Shown: positions 51,501 to 64,000 of the stretch, piece after piece
How the letters are laid out: each line of letters begins with the position of its first letter
Position numbering within the stretch: the stretch's first letter is position 1
Assembly (NCBI GenBank): GCA_021397835.1
Contig: JAJFZO010000566.1
Coordinates: forward strand, 3,100,001 to 3,164,000
DNA from: Moringa oleifera
Lineage: Eukaryota; Streptophyta; Magnoliopsida; Brassicales; Moringaceae
Direction: 5' to 3'
Length of the DNA stretch: 64,000 nucleotides
Made by a program: the position numbers and the translations under genes
Notes under the pieces: model-generated
The model's database searches: none
Told to the model about the DNA's origin: nothing
What the model saw: the letters and a program-made list of their open reading frames with translations, nothing else

Positions 51501-54281
51501 CACCAGAGCTGAGTCCCCTTTTTAGACTATATTCTTCCATATAAGCCACTCCTCCTTCATGTCCATTATGAGAAAAACAACCAATCTTCTCCCTTCCACA
51601 GCACACGATTGGATGCTCTAATTATTGACATAGTTCCATATGAATCCCACCATAGGTAAAATAAACCAAACTAGATGTGTGATTTCATCAACTTCACTGT
51701 GAAACGTTTTGATTCAATGAAATTATCCTCCCTATTGCTTTCAGAGGGAAGTTTGTTCATGGATCTTTCCTATGAGATTTAATTGTTGTATCTAGTGGCG
51801 GAAAGAAAAAAGAAATTATGAATTGAGTAATTTCAGTCAGACAACAAAAACTACAACTTAATAAGCTTGTCAACAAAAGATCAGATTGCAGCAGACCAGA
51901 CAGTAGATCAAAGGATTGTGGGCACATGTATCTTCCAAACTTAAGCCAAGTTCTACAATCTCTTCAGCTATTCTCAATAAAAAAAATTTGTGGCCCACCA
52001 CTTTAGAGAAAGATGCTCAGCTTGAAATTAAATCAAAAAAAAAAAAAAGTTTACCTTCAGCTCTCCAGCTGCAGATATTTTCTCTTCTTTCTTTCGCCAT
52101 CCAACTGAAATAGAGGACTCCCGACCTAACGACAACTGTATCTGAAAAACAGAAGGTGGTAAACAAAAATCAATCAAGAGGCATGATGGCTACAAAATAA
52201 GATAGCAAAAAGTAAAAATCTACACACTAATCCATTTTCAGCCTATGACAATTGACCACCATGAGGTTTACACTTAATATTGTCAAACATGTGCATGACT
52301 CATTTAATTTTCACTGGCAACTGAGATCCTACATGACAGCCAATTTGCAAAAATTCTGGAATGAAGAGAACACCAAGGCCACACGAAAAGTCCTTCATGC
52401 CTTCAAATTCACTTCACTATCTCTTCATGTTAGTCATATATATTGCATGTCCATATTGATATTGGAAAATGTAAAGCTGAAATGATGAAATAAATGTACT
52501 TAAACCAGAAAGTAGCATACATTTCCACTCGCTGTCTCAGAGAGTTGTCGAGTCCAAGTATTGGAAAGATTAATTGAACCATCATTGAAAGACCTTGCTA
52601 TGGCGATTGTAGCAGTCGAATGTAATGATAGGTGACTGGAAAGGGAAAATGAAGATATGGAGTGAAACCAGCAACTAATTGGAATACTCGTAGTGAATGA
52701 TGAAAGCAAATGTCATACCGTGTTGTTTGTACCCCAAGAAGTGCCCGCAAACCGGCAGAAGCTATAAATTCTATGGATGAAACCGAAGATATCTGATGCC
52801 TAAGCATAGCTGTAGCAGCTCCGCCACCAGAAGTTTCATTAGCTTCCAAATTTCCACCAATTGCAACAGCAGTCCGTTTTGATAATTGGGACTGAAGTTC
52901 ACTACTCATAGCCATTCTGAAACACATTCAATAAACAGTGAGTCACAAGATGAAACAAGAACCAACAGAAAGCAGACCTCATGACAACATAAAAATGTAC
53001 AAATATCATGCTTTCTAGGAATCAAGGACCAACATGACATATGATGTCAAACGAATTTACATAAATACATGATATATACACAAAAAGATGAACTCATTTA
53101 CATGAGAAAGAAAAATACAAGGTAAATTTGAATATGCGTGTGTCTGTGTGTGCATAGGCAGCTACATTTAATCATAACATGATTAAAAGCAGAGGCATTC
53201 AGATATATGAGAATAAGATTAAACATTTCACCAGAACAACTTGCTTGAAAATGTCAATCAGATGAACGAACATAGATGAAATGGACTGTACCCTCTCATG
53301 ATGCCATCACCATTTAGAAACTGAGGCAAAGACAAGTTGGCCAGTATTGTACCAGATGGCTGAAACTGTGTCATGATCTTTTCTTCTTCCTTTCTCCTCT
53401 GTAGCCTTTCAAGTTCCTCCTTTATCTCCTCCGCTCTATTCAGATGTGGCCCAAGTTCCAAACCCGAATTCAGCCCTTCCATACCATATATGTCATATAT
53501 CATCCTTTTCTTCTCATCAGATAGTATTTCATAAGCTTCACAAATCCGTTGAAAATTTTCAGTGGCAGTTTCCTTCATCTGAAAACAATTTTCCAATGGA
53601 TACCATCAATGACTCTCTCCCACAAAATCAAAACCATGGACCAGAATAAAAAAAAACAAACGCAAACTTCAATTCTTTGGCTAGAAAATGGAACAGCATA
53701 GCAACTCAAGAAACTAATCTCCAAAACAAATATGCAAAATCTAGCAACTCAGTGCAATGCCAAAAGGGTAGGTAAGAATACAAAATTTGTGACAGTTTAA
53801 AAGGTGATATCTACATTTCAACATCCTTAAAACTAATTAACAAAATTTAACAGGAGGTGAAACTTCGGATTTTTAAGCAACAAGCTACAGCTGGATATCT
53901 AATACAAAATAGTTGGGAGAACATTAAAGTTCCAGCAAGAACTAAGTCAAGCAAGAACACAACGCCACCAAATTCCAGCATAAATAATACACATAGTTCA
54001 TCAATTAACAACATTCCATTATTTACAAAACAAATAAATTATTCCAAAAAAAGAACCACAGATGAAAGCATATACTAACACACTTTCTACATAAATGTAT
54101 GTATGTATGTATGAGCAAATAATATGATTAAACATACATTAGGAGCTTGATATTTGTCAGGATGATAGACTTGAGCATACTGACGATAAGCTTTCCTGAT
54201 TTCTTCTTCGGAAGCATCCGGTGCGAGGTGGAGCAACGCGTAAAGTTCCCTGTTGGGAGGTCCCTTGTGCTGTCCGTTCAT
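45505..54281 (-). CDS. ATJ13: J-domain co-chaperone of the ATJ13/OWL1 (DNAJC11-like) type, 13 exons, 540 aa
   Basis: Hsp70 co-chaperone. The Arabidopsis homologue (ATJ13/OWL1) is linked to very-low-fluence light responses, and animal relatives (DNAJC11) act at mitochondria (family knowledge). Minus-strand exons: 54138-54281, 53292-53578, 52719-52916, 52521-52635, 52055-52141, 50904-50992, 49805-49889, 48115-48168, 47435-47515, 46775-46852, 46185-46424, 45674-45781, 45505-45561. Total 1623 bp, all in frame. J domain about residues 10-80, with YHPDK (HPD at 40-42) and [13 protein letters not shown]. An acidic/basic helix follows ([17 protein letters not shown]), then a beta-rich middle region, a hydrophobic stretch [15 protein letters not shown] (about 362-379), a basic helical region, and the conserved C-terminal domain with [18 protein letters not shown]. 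Close in length to ATJ13 (538 aa). Introns hold a SINE-like element and a Cys-rich open frame. Confidence 0.95.
50400..50470 (-). mobile_element. tRNA-derived SINE-like element (head region)
   Basis: On the minus strand a box-A-like TGGTTGAGATGG (50456-50445) is followed, 31 bases later, by a box-B-like GGTTCAAATGC (50413-50403), the spacing found in tRNA genes. The sequence between them does not fold into a normal tRNA that I can see, so it is more likely a SINE head with an internal Pol III promoter. It lies in intron 6 of the J-protein gene. The body probably continues toward lower coordinates; no clear tail or target duplication was found. Confidence 0.5.
51346..51606 (-). other. Cys-rich open frame inside a J-protein intron, unrecognised
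   Basis: Open frame of 86 codons, sense to the host gene, within intron 5 (50993-52054). It begins at a GTG with no in-frame ATG upstream before a stop. It has ten cysteines, with words such as [10 protein letters not shown] and [14 protein letters not shown]. Base composition is more balanced than the rest of the intron. It could be a gene fragment or an alternative exon; I do not recognise the family. Confidence 0.25.
54095..54113. repeat. (GTAT)n microsatellite in J-protein intron 1
   Basis: Between four and five TATG units lie just inside intron 1, within 30 bases of the exon 1 donor. Confidence 0.8.
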
Positions 54282-54450
54282 GATTTTCGCATAAATTGGT
54301 ATACACTACCGAAGGTTAGGGTTTCGATCGACGGTTCTTCATGGAGCCAGTTAAGTCGGTTTCTGCGTCGTATCAAACAGAGAAAATGGAGAGCACGAGT
54401 GTGGCAAGGAGGAGTCAGTAAACTATTGCTCCAGGGGGTTTAGGGGTTTT
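54282..54450 (-). promoter_or_regulatory. J-protein 5' UTR and proximal promoter with telo-box
   Basis: On the minus strand AAACCCTAA lies at 54324-54316, about 35 bp upstream of the ATG at 54281, a position typical for telo-boxes near plant transcription starts. The surrounding 170 bp is GC-richer than the intergenic DNA beyond. Confidence 0.5.
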
Positions 54451-57400
54451 CAGAGAGCGTGCGGGTATTGACTGGATTATTATTGCATTTCTTTTTCAGA
54501 TTTTGTTTTTAGAAAAAAAAAATAAAAACAGAGAGGAAACGTTAATGTGGGCTGCAACCTGCGAGCCCGTGGGGCAGGAAATCATTGCGTCGCGCCGTGT
54601 ATTTTTTTTTAATTTAATTTTAAAATTTATATTACTCAAATATTATTTTAATAAATCAACGCTTTTTACTAAATTTACATTTATGCTTAAAGTTGTCCGA
54701 ATGGATTTTGGTGGAATCTAGTAAAATGTTTATTTTAATTGTATTGATGCAATTTAGTCTATTTGAAGAATGATTCACCTCAAAAATTATATGAGAAAGA
54801 TAAAGATGTGTTTAAAACTTGTTTATATTTTATTAATAAAATAATAATTAATATGAAAAGTAAAAATAAGTATAAACTTATATTATAAATATTTTTTAAA
54901 ATTATAAAAATATTTTATATAAATATTTTTAACATAAGTAATATTTTAAAGTAAATACTAAAGAAAAACCCTAAGTAAAATACGCTTTTTGGTTTGAATT
55001 TCGAACTTCAATTAAGTCTAATTTTATCCCAAAAATACTAATTTAACTCAATTCGAACCTTCCCTTAAGCAAATATTTGTAAATGATCATCAATTTCCTC
55101 CAACTTCAATTATCTTATTTTCTTCTTGTCTGAAAAGGAAGAAGAAGTGTGAGTATGCCATTCATAATGCTTTGAAATTTTTTTTGTAAAATTTGTGAAT
55201 CGAACTTAAACTACATATGATTAAGTTTGGGATTGCTTCAAATTTGATCAATATTGAACAAACAAATGAGGGTAGATAACGAGAGTTTAACGAATGAATT
55301 TTACTTATGTAATTGCGATATTCGTAAAAAATACACATTTTTTGGGACATAAAAAAAATTAGAAATGAAATTTTAGGGGTGTGATGAAAACGGGATATGT
55401 TAGAGTTTGATTTCAGTTTAATTTATCAAATCTTCGTTGATTAAATTAGGTAAGAATATCGAGTTATAATCCATCATTGTTTATTTATATTACAGAAGTT
55501 ACGTTCTATTAATTTGATGTTATTTTGAGTATTGTTAATTTGTTAGTTTGTAAACCATTAGCATAATGTGCATGTAATTTAGATAGTTGTATATGTGAGT
55601 TTATTCCTATTGAATAACAAAATAATACAATGCTTACTATGATCATTTTGTTTAAAAAAATAGATATTATAAATATTTCATATGGTTTGATGTCCCAATA
55701 TGTAATCAAAGAATGCATGTATTGCCAATATTATTAAATAATGTAACAACCTTGCAAAATCAAATGTTATTTTATCGTAGATTACAGATAGTATTTTGGA
55801 ATATGTTTGTTTTAGTGATACTTTTTTCATCTAAAGCAATTAGAGGAATGGTAGTTGCAAAGTTAGGGACAATGATTTCTCATGAAGAACCATGAAGAAT
55901 GATATTATTGTTTAATTTCTCTTTTTATTTTTTTAAGCTGTAATTCATGCTTGATAGCATGTTTATGTTTCATATGTGGATCTTAGCATCAATTAAGATC
56001 GTATTATTTTATCATGAATAATATTGAATGATCATGCTTATACTTTTAATTAATATTTAATCAATATTGATCAAACATTTCAATCCAATTATCAATGATC
56101 AATCATTGAACAATATCTACCTATAACTATTTTACTATAATATCCAATCAACAAGAATCAAATATTGAACAATATGTATTCTAACAGAATATGAAATTCA
56201 ATTAAAACCTCATTTAATCATTCATCAATTTAAATGTATTATTTATTTACTGTAATTTAGAACCTTATATCAATTGAATCTAATTCAAAAATAACATATA
56301 ATTTGAAGACATCATCAATAGCCTTAAACACAAATAACAATACAAAAATCATTTTTTTCTTAAGCTTTTTTTATAATTATCTTCACTCTCATTCTAGGAC
56401 TCATCGAGGCATTTTTAAAAATTGTCTATGATCTTAGGCGGATTGATCATGACATGTTGAGGCCTAAAAAAGTACAATGATAGATTGTGAATGCACCACT
56501 ATATTCTAGGCATGAATACTTGGTGTAATTATTATATACCTTATCATAAAATATTGAACTAGTGGTCTAACAACTGGGATAGTAAACCTCACAATTGGGA
56601 TTGTGGGTATAACAAATATTAATTTATCCTTATATTAACGTGGTCAAATTAGATGGGATGATTATTCACTTGACCAGGTGGTTAACTTGGATAAATGGGT
56701 AGTCTATTATGCACAATTAGATTTGTATTAAAAGATAAAAATTAGTAACTGACAATTGAAGCATTAGCAATTTGTGCATTAGGAGCTAGGGTAGTAGGAA
56801 TGTAGCCACTAGGATTAGGTTAACTGAAAGCCAAGGCATTTGGGGTGACACACCATTTGATTGTCTCCAACCTAATGGGCAAGACAATCAACGATGAACT
56901 TTAGCTCGATATATTGAATGCCTATAAATATTGAAACTAAATGAAGTTAAATTACCGTAACACAAAGCTTAATGAATTTTTTTTAGCCTAATTACCTTAT
57001 TGTTGCCTAGTGCATGCATGTTTGGGCTTGATTAAGCATGACAAAACTGATGGATTAGGGCTTTGCAGTGATATATATTAGGACCATAAAAATCTTACAT
57101 TCATTTATATTTTAGCAATATAAAGGTCATTTTACCTGAATTGATAAACCTACTTGCACCTTAAATCCTATAAAAACTTAATGTTCACCAATTGATGCTT
57201 TCCTTTAAAATCCCTCTCAAATAAACATATAAATGCTTAGTAAAATGTTGACACTATATAATCATAAGTAGATTGCAACATTTACCTTCCTAGCAAGTCC
57301 TTGGTGAGAGAGTCTGTTGTGGCTAACTTGATTGCATATGTTGCAAGACTTTTGAATATCTCTCTTTGATATTTTATAAGAGTTTACATATTTATCAGTA

Positions 57401-57517
57401 TTTTCCCTTCTAACTTACCTAAATTTTTTTGAGATCTCCTAATTAATTTAACCATATTGGCTCTAACTCAAACCTTGACCAAAAATTTGGACCATTACAA
57501 AAGTTAATAAAATAGGA

Positions 57518-57548
<31 letters not shown>

Positions 57549-57640
57549 TATGTCTATTCTCATAGTAACAAGAGTCTACTATAAGAGTTTACGAGTCTTT
57601 TTAGTTCATCTTTTGGTAAAAAATGACATACACAATATAT
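54451..57640. other. Intergenic region upstream of the J-protein gene
   Basis: 54.45-54.6 kb is balanced promoter-like DNA. Beyond that the sequence is AT-rich with short open frames that carry no recognisable features. An (AT)n tract lies at 57518-57545. 56.4-57.4 kb is somewhat less AT-rich and could be the downstream (C-terminal) part of the decayed MULE or another degraded element, but I could not align it to anything. Confidence 0.45.
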
Positions 57641-57649
57641 ACATAAAGG

Positions 57650-59051
57650 AATCTCATTAAATCTCATCAATAACATGAGCAACTTCTATTATTTAGGTCT
57701 ATTATATATTGCTCATTTTTATTTCTCATTTGATATTTCACTCCTCCGAATCATATTGACCACCAAGATCTAGCCCTAAGTTTCATCTTTTCTAACATAT
57801 CTTATATCTTACAACAGACACGATTATCATACACGAACATTTTTTTTTTTCATTAAATGATTTTTTATTTTTTCTAAGAACTAATCTTGTTCTAACAATT
57901 GATGCATTAAAAGTTTCAAACAAGTTAGTTAGTAACATGTTACATTTAGCCCTCAATTAAGTAAACAAACACATTTTTAGATGAATTGCTAACCACTTTG
58001 ATGTCATGCAAGACGATAAAAGAAAATTAACAAGATTTGATATTACTTTGTTAAGAATGCATGTCAACTCCAATGTTTTGGCAAGATTCTTTTTAGTCAT
58101 TCATGTACTTCAATGTCAATTGTCTTTAGTTTATCCATGATATTTTTGAACTCAACAAGACTTGTCACTTTTGTGGCAGCATATATACATGATATCCTTT
58201 AACAACTTACATTTAAACTATTTTTGATAATTGGCATATAAATGCCGAACACAAATTGTACATCAGCATCTAGAACAATATCTTCAAACGTCAAAACCAA
58301 CCCTCGCATACAATGAACCTAAACATTAATGATATTATAGCAATTTCATATAAAAGACACAAGTTTTTGATCAAATTATGTTTTATTGATTACTCATAAA
58401 TGTCCATACATAAAACCATACCAAACCAATATCTTATAAAAGTAATTGACTGAACCATTGGGTATGTGTTATTATTGGAATCTATATCAATTGTAGATGT
58501 CAACTACCCTTGTATTGATCCATTTAAATGACAAGCATCGAGTCTAATTATGAATTTGCACTTGATCAAAAACCCTTTCCAATAACCATCAAAACATAAA
58601 TACACTTTCCTAAACATTGGAGAATCAAATAATATTCTATCAATATTGACAATCAAACTACTTCGTAGATTTTAGTTATGATCTTATCTAGTAGTCCTTT
58701 ATTCTGTTGAACCATCAACCCTCAATCCCATTAACCTCCTCCAATGTTATTGACTTTGCTCTCACACACATGCTTTTTGATAAATTACTTGTACATTATT
58801 CCCTCACAACATCTATTATGGTCTACACATTAATATTAGGTTCTCTCTTAAAAAGTTCAACATATTTTTCTGTTATCCATTCTAGCATTAACATCCCTAT
58901 TTGCAAATGACTTATTATAACTATAAGTTAAAAAATATGTTTTGAGATAAAAGCATACTGTTTCGTAACCTGTAAAACCTGAAAATACCACTTGCATCCT
59001 TCTTTATATTTTACTCTCAATTTATTGATTCACTCTTGATAAACTTCACAT

Positions 59052-59083
<32 letters not shown>

Positions 59084-59150
59084 CATATATTCCTTCCAAA
59101 ATATATTATTTTACAGTTTATCCAAATGCAACATTAATATTCATCAACTT
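57650..59150 (-). mobile_element. Decayed Mutator-like element (MULE) transposase
   Basis: Read on the minus strand across frames, the pieces follow the order of a plant MuDR-type transposase. FANRDVNARMDN is from the N-terminal region. VRAKSITLEEVNGIEG follows, then SPMFRKVYLCFDGYWKGF. FIIRLDACHLNGSIQG carries the conserved Asp and the motif seen as GLDGCHLKG in intact MULEs. A stretch matching the region after the catalytic core comes next, then NLFETFNASIVRTR. Many stops and frameshifts interrupt it, so it cannot make protein. Terminal inverted repeats were not found; limits are approximate. Confidence 0.75.
59052..59079. repeat. (AT)14 microsatellite
   Basis: A perfect TA dinucleotide run within the upstream part of the MULE remnant. 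A similar tract lies at 57518-57545, near its other end. Confidence 0.9.
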
Positions 59151-62100
59151 TTGGGTTGTCATGCACCCCACAACATGTAAATTAGCAATACTAGTTGTTT
59201 CATTCATTTCACCAAGCATATTATTAATATTTGAATATGCAACTAATTCTTTTAAATCATTTTCAACATGTAATAAAATCTAATACAGTTACCCAATGCA
59301 TTAGCATCTTTCAATATACATTACTTATTTTTATTAACCTAAAGTCATTGTTGTCCACTTTCTCAAAGGTACGTTCAGAGTTATAAATCTTGTTGGTCAT
59401 ATTAAGAAACTAATCAACATAGTGCAAATGATACATGAAGAGGAAAGATCTTATTGTTACAGCCTAGATAAAAAAAAAAATAGAAAACCAAAATTAACTT
59501 AAGTACAGAGTTGGTAAAATCTTGTTTGTAAAATGTCCAGTGTTGCTACAATTGAACACAATAATTCATCATTTAATTTGTTAATATGCAGTGCTATTTT
59601 TTTGAATATGCAATATAACAAAACCCTACAGAATAACTTATATTTTTTGGCAAGACAAAATAATATTAAATAACATAGAAAACATAGTCCACACTATGCC
59701 CATGACATTAACTATAACAAAAAAAAAAAAAAAACCAACTGGGAATTAAAAGGGTATTGAAAAACTTTTCATTCTCTCACTTTTTAATTTCACTCTTTGT
59801 ACTCTCACTATCAGTATCTTTCAATCTCTAAGTGTTAACGTTGCCAAATTAGAAGCAGCCTATACTAAATCACTCGTATGCTCGAATGTTTTGCATATGA
59901 GTGATTTGATATTTTGGTACCAATCCCTTTTAGTTTTTTTTTGAATGCCTACAATTGTGTTCGATAATGATGGCCTAATATCATGATTTTTTGTGGGTGC
60001 AAATTCATTTAGAAATTTAATATTTTCTATCTTATTAGGGTTAGAGATTTAATTTTAAAATTAGTTAAGTAAATTTTCAAATTTATGTTATGTAATATTA
60101 TGTTATTGTGTAGGTATCTAATTATTTTATCTAATTTTAATATGAATATCAATACTTTAAGTTAAAATGATGTCAACATTTAAATATTGCAAATTCGATT
60201 ATATTTTTTTAAAAAATTCAATTTATCAAACAGCATAAAATTTAAATATAATCAAATTAATATTTTTAAAATTAAATTAAATCAATTTAAAATTATAATA
60301 GAAAACACGTTTTGTTTTTAATATAATATATTTACTATCAAAAGAAAACGTAAAAATATTATCTTGAAACTACCACATCATTCTACTAATCACAGAAAGA
60401 GTCTTTTCTTTCTTTAAAACTTTTGTTTCTTCGCACCGGTGAAGGCAAATTGGTAAAAACCTTTTTTTTTATTTTCAATTTTTAATAAGAAATCTAAGTA
60501 GGGTGGTGATTAAATAGGGATGTAATGGGCAATGAACATGGATGCCTTCCTTTTGTAATATTCTTTCTCATTTTTGTCTAATATTCTTATTTAATAAAAA
60601 AGTGGATGAGAACAAGAAATTTTCATTTGAGAAACAATTACTTTGTTTTATTTTTTAAAATTAAAAATTAGAATAAGTATGGCTTAAAATTTATTTTAAT
60701 TTTAAACTTTATTTTAAATTAAATTTGATTTTAAATGTTATATAAATATATAATTAAATAATTAAATAAAATATTTGAAAATAAAAATAAAATGAAAAAC
60801 ATAGTCCCAGTCCCATTCCTATTTAATAAGAGATCAAAAAATTCCGAAACTCATTTTTGCCCTGTTGACATGTTTTCATACTCTTTTCACTAACTAGGGA
60901 TCCTCGCGAAAAATCTATCTTAATTTTTTTATAAAAAAATTGACACTCCCAATCACAATTTTAAAAAACCTTAACCCAATTTCAACTAAAATGAATAATT
61001 AAATTAGAACATTTTAAACTCAATTTAATTTAAATCCAAACACAAAGCTAGGAATGATCTCAAGCCAGCCCATGCAGCTTCTTGCAAGCTTCAATTGGAT
61101 TTCAAAATTGAATTATGACCCGTACGAGGCCCAGAAGAAGAGCAAACTAAAAAGCAACGAGGTGCATTTGTTCACAAATTAATTATAAATTTGACGTTAA
61201 AAAGTTATTTTTTTTATCTTCAAATGAAATGTAAAACTATAAATTTTCAGAATACCACATATTTTTTTCTAATTTTTATCATATTAATTTTATTTTTGAT
61301 CAAAACAAAATTTTTAATACATAATTAAATATATAATTATAAAAATTATATTATTAAAAATATCTCATTAAAAATTTTAAAATAAAGTCAATGATTGATA
61401 TAAATTTTAATTTATTTTTATTAATTAAATTTTTAACTAATATCAAAAACATATATTTGATATTAAATATTTAAGTCCAATATATTTTAAAAATTTTAAC
61501 CAAATTAACTATTTCATCATTTTGAATAAATTAATTAATTTTAAAAATACTATTTAATGATAATTATTATGAAATATTATTTAAAATATTTTAATATAAT
61601 ATGTTAGAAATTAAAAAAATGAAGATGTTAAAAATTTTTAAAAATATCAATTTTTTATCAGATAATGTAACTTCTAATGTTCGCCATCCGAGATATTGTT
61701 ATGCCTATTTTGTTCTCTCTGCCAAGATGCTCTTTTTGTTCAACTTTAACCAGTGACCCTGGTTGAGTCACCTTTCACCTTTTATAGCTCCACTGATCAC
61801 TAAAAGTTTGCTAAAATATTGATCCATGATAAATATGGCTGTTTTACAAAGTTTATGTGGTCCAAAGTTGATTGATTTAAAACATTCTGGAAACATATTA
61901 AATATCTTTAAAATATCAAAAAAGGATATCAAATTATGGCACAATTAATTTTTTTTATTATTTAAGTCAAGATTATGATAAAATAAACTCTCAAAACAAT
62001 TTTAAATATACCCAGAAAAATTAATTAATTAAATTAAAATCTTTTAATTTATACCATCATTTTGATTTTAAAGATAAAAGGATAAATTTTAAATTAATTT

Positions 62101-64000
62101 ATAAATTAGTATCTTTTGAAGCTTTCTTGTTATTAATATTTGATGATATCTTTTTATTTTTATAATTTAGATATTGTTTCGTATAATATAAATTTAGATA
62201 CTATTTTGTATTTATGAAAATATTTTAAAAAATTAAAATTTTTAAGTATTTAAAAATTTATAATTTAAAAAAATAAACAAATTATAATTTTTTTTAATAA
62301 TATTAACTATCTTTAAGCATTATGAATTATAGTAATTGTGAAAAAATAATTTATGTAACGTCATTTTCACGATGTGGATGAGTTTCTTCTCATATTAAAC
62401 TTAGTACAATGAGAATAGATTTTGGTACTTCACTTTCATATCTTATTAAATTATTATTTTTTATTTTTTATTAAAAAACAATAACCACGTGAGGGGCCAT
62501 TATTGGCACTAAAAACAAATCTCATTATTGATAGCATATGATGGGCGCTACTGTAATATCCACAATTTAACGCAAAAATCCGAAACATCAAGATGCTTCG
62601 AGGAAATTTCGCAGTGGGGCCCGATGACAACGTATCGTTCATGTTGTTAGAAGACTCGATGATGCAATCATGGTGCATTCTTTGTCTTAATCATGACCAT
62701 AAGGTATAATGAGAAAAGAACCTGGAGATTAGTCTGTTCGAAATAGGGGGAGGGACAAATAGGTCAAATTAAATAGAAATAGAAAAAAAAATAATTGGTA
62801 CATATACAATAATTATGAAAAATAATAATTTATTATGTATTACAATTAGATATTGCCATAAATATTTTTTAAAAATTAATTAATTTATTTTATATCTTGA
62901 ATGATGGATTGGATTAATTATAGGTTTTGATTTGAATTAAATTTTTTAAGGCAATGTTTAAATTAGATTAAATTTTGATTGAAAAATTTTTACAAATGTA
63001 AAAAAATATTTTAATTATTATTCCAAAAAAAGTTATAATTTGTTTAGTATTAAAAATATTTTGAAAATTTTACACTATTAAAAGTTTTAAATTTCATAAA
63101 AAAAATATTTTGATTTTGAAAATTGTTCAAATTTAACGAATCAATTCAAAATTTGAGGTAAATTTTACTTAAATTATTTTAAGTATTTTAATAATAAAAA
63201 AATATTTTTATAATTATTTAAATTAAAATTCAATTAAACAAAAATAATATAAAAAATCAATTGGTCTAATGGATAAATCAAGATTTAAATTTTAAAATAA
63301 AAATTTAATTCAATAACTCTTTTTATACTTATGCTAGACATTATGAACCTAAGTGATATATATTGGGCCATCTAACCTATTCAAGTGAATCGAACAATTT
63401 AATGAAATTAAACAATTTATTATATCTTTATCAATTTTAATTTTTATTCCATATTAGATACTTCATTCATTATATAATAACAAATATAATTGTTTCAAAA
63501 GAAAAATCTCAAATAAGCATTTCTCACTCTTGCAAGAAAATAGGGTCATGAGAAATTCGAATTACGTAATTATGTGATTTAAAAATAACATTTACTAAAA
63601 ATAGTAATAGTTTTTTATTAAATTAATAAATTATACATAAAAAATTATTTTTTATTTTTTGGATAAAGAAATCTCAACATTCAGGGTGGCAGACAAATAG
63701 ATAACTTTTATGTGATGATTTATTTGCACTTTGTCTCCCTTTTTCCTATAAACACCCTTTGTCTCATTTACTTTGGTTAATTAGAAAAGTGGCATGGAAC
63801 TTAATCTCATGTATCTATCTTTAAAATACCTAATATGCCCGCATACTCTGGTAGATTTTTTTATTCGAAGTAATCGTAATTAGCTTTATTTATTTTTTAA
63901 AAACACAAAAAGTAATAAATTAATTTTTTAATTTTAATTTTATTGTATTAATTGATTCAATTTTACAATTCAATAATTTATTTTTTATTTTTTCTTTTCA
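59151..64000. other. AT-rich intergenic region to the end of the window
   Basis: No gene is visible. 59.2-59.9 kb is mixed and may hold more of the MULE. The rest is AT-rich, with repeat copy H at about 62.93 kb. Two small balanced islands stand out: 61670-61810 and about 62470-62720. The second has a CACGTG near 62487 and a 74-codon minus-strand frame of no known family. Confidence 0.5.
62930..63245. repeat. Dispersed AT-rich repeat family, copy H
   Basis: Family words in order: AAATTTTGATTGAAAAATTT, AATATTTTAATTATTATTCC, AAATTGTTCAAATTTAACGA, TTAAGTATTTTAATAATAAA and TTATTTAAATTAAAATTCAA. A well-preserved copy, comparable to A and B. Confidence 0.55.

Overview
This window is nuclear DNA of a flowering plant, most likely a eudicot. 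It has AT-rich intergenic DNA, genes with many GT-AG introns, and proteins that belong to recognisable plant families. Nothing looks bacterial, organellar or viral, and there is no CRISPR array, operon or prophage. I could not identify the species.

Six protein-coding genes can be read with exon junctions that keep frame. From left to right: (1) a VAP27-type ER membrane protein on the minus strand (CDS 76-4377, 8 exons, 241 aa); (2) a SEC14/CRAL-TRIO phosphatidylinositol-transfer-like protein on the minus strand (8174-12691, about 13 exons, about 465 aa, one small exon uncertain); (3) an intronless nepenthesin-like aspartyl protease on the minus strand (23849-25321, 490 aa); (4) a HIT-family protein of the HINT4 type on the minus strand (33412-36990, 6 exons, 148 aa); (5) a PRMT7-type protein arginine methyltransferase on the plus strand (37937-43792, 14 exons, 748 aa, or 703 aa from a second Met); (6) a J-domain protein of the ATJ13/OWL1 (DNAJC11-like) type on the minus strand (45505-54281, 13 exons, 540 aa). 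Genes 4 and 5 are head to head. Genes 5 and 6 converge. From memory, the trio aspartyl protease, HINT4, PRMT7 matches the Arabidopsis neighbours At4g16563, At4g16566 and At4g16570, so this part appears to be a conserved block.

The gaps between genes (about 4.6-8.1, 13.2-23.8, 25.6-33.4 and 54.4-64 kb) are mostly very AT-rich. They hold many diverged copies of one dispersed AT-rich repeat family. A fragment like one end of that family has expanded into an array of four apparently identical 386-bp units at 18067-19613. Broken mobile elements are present: a LINE reverse-transcriptase tail inside a HINT4 intron, a heavily mutated Mutator-like transposase at about 57.65-59.15 kb, and a tRNA-like SINE head inside a J-protein intron. 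Several short islands of more balanced base composition with G-box, TGACGTCA or W-box motifs sit in the gaps without a coding gene that I can assign.

I found no convincing new multi-gene system. The points most worth following up are the recent 386-bp array, the duplicated coiled-coil exon and unresolved small exon in the SEC14 gene, the transit-peptide-like alternative N-terminus of PRMT7, the repeat-filled divergent promoter between HINT4 and PRMT7, and the orphan promoter-like islands.
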